Of a stretch of DNA of 42,557 nucleotides, positions 41,431 to 42,557 are shown one piece after another. The position numbers were made by a program, and so were the translations under genes. The DNA comes from an uncultured Lentisphaeria bacterium (lineage in GTDB: Bacteria > Verrucomicrobiota > Lentisphaeria > Victivallales > Victivallaceae), in NCBI GenBank assembly GCA_903863035.1, contig CAIPAT010000017.1, positions 1 through 42,557 on the forward strand, written 5' to 3'. Under the pieces are notes generated by a model. That model saw nothing but the letters and a program-made list of their open reading frames with translations. It made no database searches and was not told the origin of the DNA. How positions within the stretch are numbered: position 1 is the stretch's first letter; each line of letters opens with the position of its first letter.

Positions 41431-42318
41431 TTAAACTTTGAAAAAGTTATCTGAAATTTCAGATAAGGTCTGGAATTGAATTTCTGTTTTTTGAGCAATG
41501 CTGAATTTTACGGCATGTTCAAAGAGTTTATGATATAACTCAAAACCCAGTTTATCTTCTCCTTCCTGGAGCGGTGAAACATGACAAATGCTGACAAACG
41601 GGATACCGGCCTGCATGCAGGATTCAAAATCATGGATTGCCAGATTTAAGCATTGTTCAAATTTGTCTTTCCCCAGATACCAGGTATATTCCGCAGTAAG
41701 CGGCAGTTCCGCCATGTTTTTGGACGTCTGCAATTGATCAAAGCGTTTCCGGTTGATTGCCTGAATCTCATAATCAATCCCGTTTATAATGTCCCAGGCG
41801 GCTTTTTGCAGATATGTCGAACTGTCATATTGATAGTTCTCTTCTGCAAGCGCAATAAACATGTTCTCGCAGCTTTGCAGTGCAGGTGCTCGAAACCCTT
41901 TGACCGGACAGCCGATGGCGTCTTCAACGATCTTCCTGCCGGTATACAGTTTCTGACGAATCTTCTCAACCGAATGAGATGCGTTTATTTTTTCACGATT
42001 TTCCGCCAGGTATTTGCGGGCCGGGCCTTCATGCGGCAGCATCATTATCATATCAGGAGGAATTCCAGTTTCAAAACGCTCATGTTCAAGTCCGTGTTGA
42101 GCAACTTCATGCCCGGCGTGTATCGCTTTCCGCAAGATCGAAACATAGCCCGTGCGCTTATCCAGCCTTTTGCCGTCGGACAGAGGAACGGCAAAAAAAG
42201 TGGCCTTGATTTTATTTGCAGCGCAAAATTCAAGCAGGTTGTCCAGATGTTGTTCTGTGGAATATCCGTCCAGTCCAATATCATCAACGCTAAAACCGAA
42301 AAAATTGATTTTCGCCAT
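41431..42318 (-). CDS. NodB-type polysaccharide deacetylase-like protein
   Basis: 295 residues without a signal peptide. NodB motifs: motif 1 FSVDDIG (Asp12 and Asp13), motif 2 HGLEH with His75 and His79 as metal ligands, and motif 3 in the RAP segment (GFRAPALQS). A C-terminal SICHVSPLQEGED resembles the final motif. It probably removes N- or O-acetyl groups from a sugar derivative or amide, in the cytoplasm. It begins 2 bases before the end of the PIG-L gene and is 19 bases before the isomerase, so it is in the same transcript. The ribosome site is weak. Confidence 0.82.
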   Translation of the reverse strand: MAKINFFGFSVDDIGLDGYSTEQHLDNLLEFCAANKIKATFFAVPLSDGKRLDKRTGYVSILRKAIHAGHEVAQHGLEHERFETGIPPDMIMMLPHEGPARKYLAENREKINASHSVEKIRQKLYTGRKIVEDAIGCPVKGFRAPALQSCENMFIALAEENYQYDSSTYLQKAAWDIINGIDYEIQAINRKRFDQLQTSKNMAELPLTAEYTWYLGKDKFEQCLNLAIHDFESCMQAGIPFVSICHVSPLQEGEDKLGFELYHKLFEHAVKFSIAQKTEIQFQTLSEISDNFFKV

Positions 42319-42319
42319 T

Positions 42320-42557
42320 TTAAAATAATTCCGTTAAATTGGTAATTGTTTCAGGAATGAAAAATGATTGTTTCAAGGCTTCGGCATATTTCACCCCGAT
42401 TTTACTGCCGTGATGCCTGGCGCGCGCCTCCAACTGCTCCGCCAGGGAACCGAGATGATCTTCCGCCGATTCAAATTTGCTCCAGGCCGCCAGCTTGTCA
42501 GCAAAAGAGTCAGAAACGTCAACGATATGGGTGGGCTCAATAAGATCATGCAGCACC
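42320..42557 (-). CDS. PIG-L/LmbE-type deacetylase, C-terminal part only
   Basis: The last ~78 codons of a minus-strand gene whose start is beyond the window edge. The residues EPTHIVDVSDSFADKLAAWSKFES and GVKYAEALKQSFFIPE match the C-terminal region of PIG-L/LmbE deacetylases (DVTDTF...K..A....SQ; GV.YAEAF). Such zinc enzymes remove N-acetyl groups from GlcNAc-linked substrates. The first visible codon is GTG, but it is not the real start. It is upstream of, and closely linked to, a second deacetylase of the NodB type. Confidence 0.7.
   Translation of the reverse strand, partial: VLHDLIEPTHIVDVSDSFADKLAAWSKFESAEDHLGSLAEQLEARARHHGSKIGVKYAEALKQSFFIPETITNLTELF

Overview
The window looks like a contig from a Lentisphaerota-like (PVC group) bacterium. 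This is an inference from gene content. It carries a DUF1559-like prepilin-type protein next to secreted glycoside hydrolases, DUF4838 and DUF4091 proteins, a corrinoid-type URO-D protein beside a Gfo/Idh/MocA oxidoreductase, and very large sugar-ABC components. No rRNA, tRNA, CRISPR array or intact insertion sequence was seen. Most genes are on the minus strand, and GC content falls visibly in the 31-38 kb part.

Layout. (1) 1-432: non-coding, full of short tandem and inverted repeats. (2) 433-4608, minus: a tetR-macA-macB(ATPase)-macB(permease) efflux operon behind a consensus promoter with an overlapping palindromic operator. (3) 4867-6746, plus: a glutaredoxin-like protein, then a lipoprotein LCAT-like lipase. 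(4) 7022-8638, minus: a B12-binding radical SAM protein; 8639-9195 is a non-coding block with GC hairpins. (5) 9196-11130, minus: NAD-dependent DNA ligase. (6) 11305-17165, minus: a sugar-type ABC operon. Here the binding protein is fused to the MalF-like permease, the MalG-like permease carries a ~385-residue periplasmic insertion made of four ~74-residue repeats, and the last gene encodes a secreted leucine-rich-repeat protein. (7) 17407-21885, plus: a three-gene sensory operon (GAF-like protein, triple-PAS histidine kinase, receiver-GAF-kinase hybrid). (8) 21886-23419: about 0.95 kb without a convincing gene, then a homing-endonuclease-associated-repeat protein whose 3' end lies in a 33-bp tandem repeat. 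(9) 23564-30770, minus: a probable sugar-acid or glycan catabolic operon (DUF4838 protein, MFS transporter, alpha/beta hydrolase, Gfo/Idh/MocA oxidoreductase, URO-D-like protein with an in-frame amber codon, hypothetical protein). (10) 31327-38133, minus: an AT-richer cluster of pseudopilin-like protein, TIM-barrel-like hydrolase, CBM9/DUF4091 hydrolase and a secreted lectin-like protein, with direct repeats 21 bp apart upstream and a terminator at the end. (11) 38286-42557, minus: a second carbohydrate operon (PIG-L deacetylase fragment, NodB-type deacetylase, fucose/arabinose-isomerase-like protein, creatinase/M24-like protein, ASRT-family small-molecule-binding protein).

How the parts fit. 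Regions 9-11 look like polysaccharide or sugar-derivative utilisation units: secreted hydrolases and binding proteins release sugars, the MFS carrier imports them, and deacetylases, isomerase, oxidoreductase and hydrolase process them. Region 6 is a separate importer without its own ATPase, so it would need a shared one encoded elsewhere. No single obviously new defence or mobile system is present. The most unusual items are the repeat-bearing permease with its fused partner, the amber-interrupted URO-D gene, the ASRT-containing operon, and the cis-regulatory sites in front of tetR and of the pseudopilin gene.
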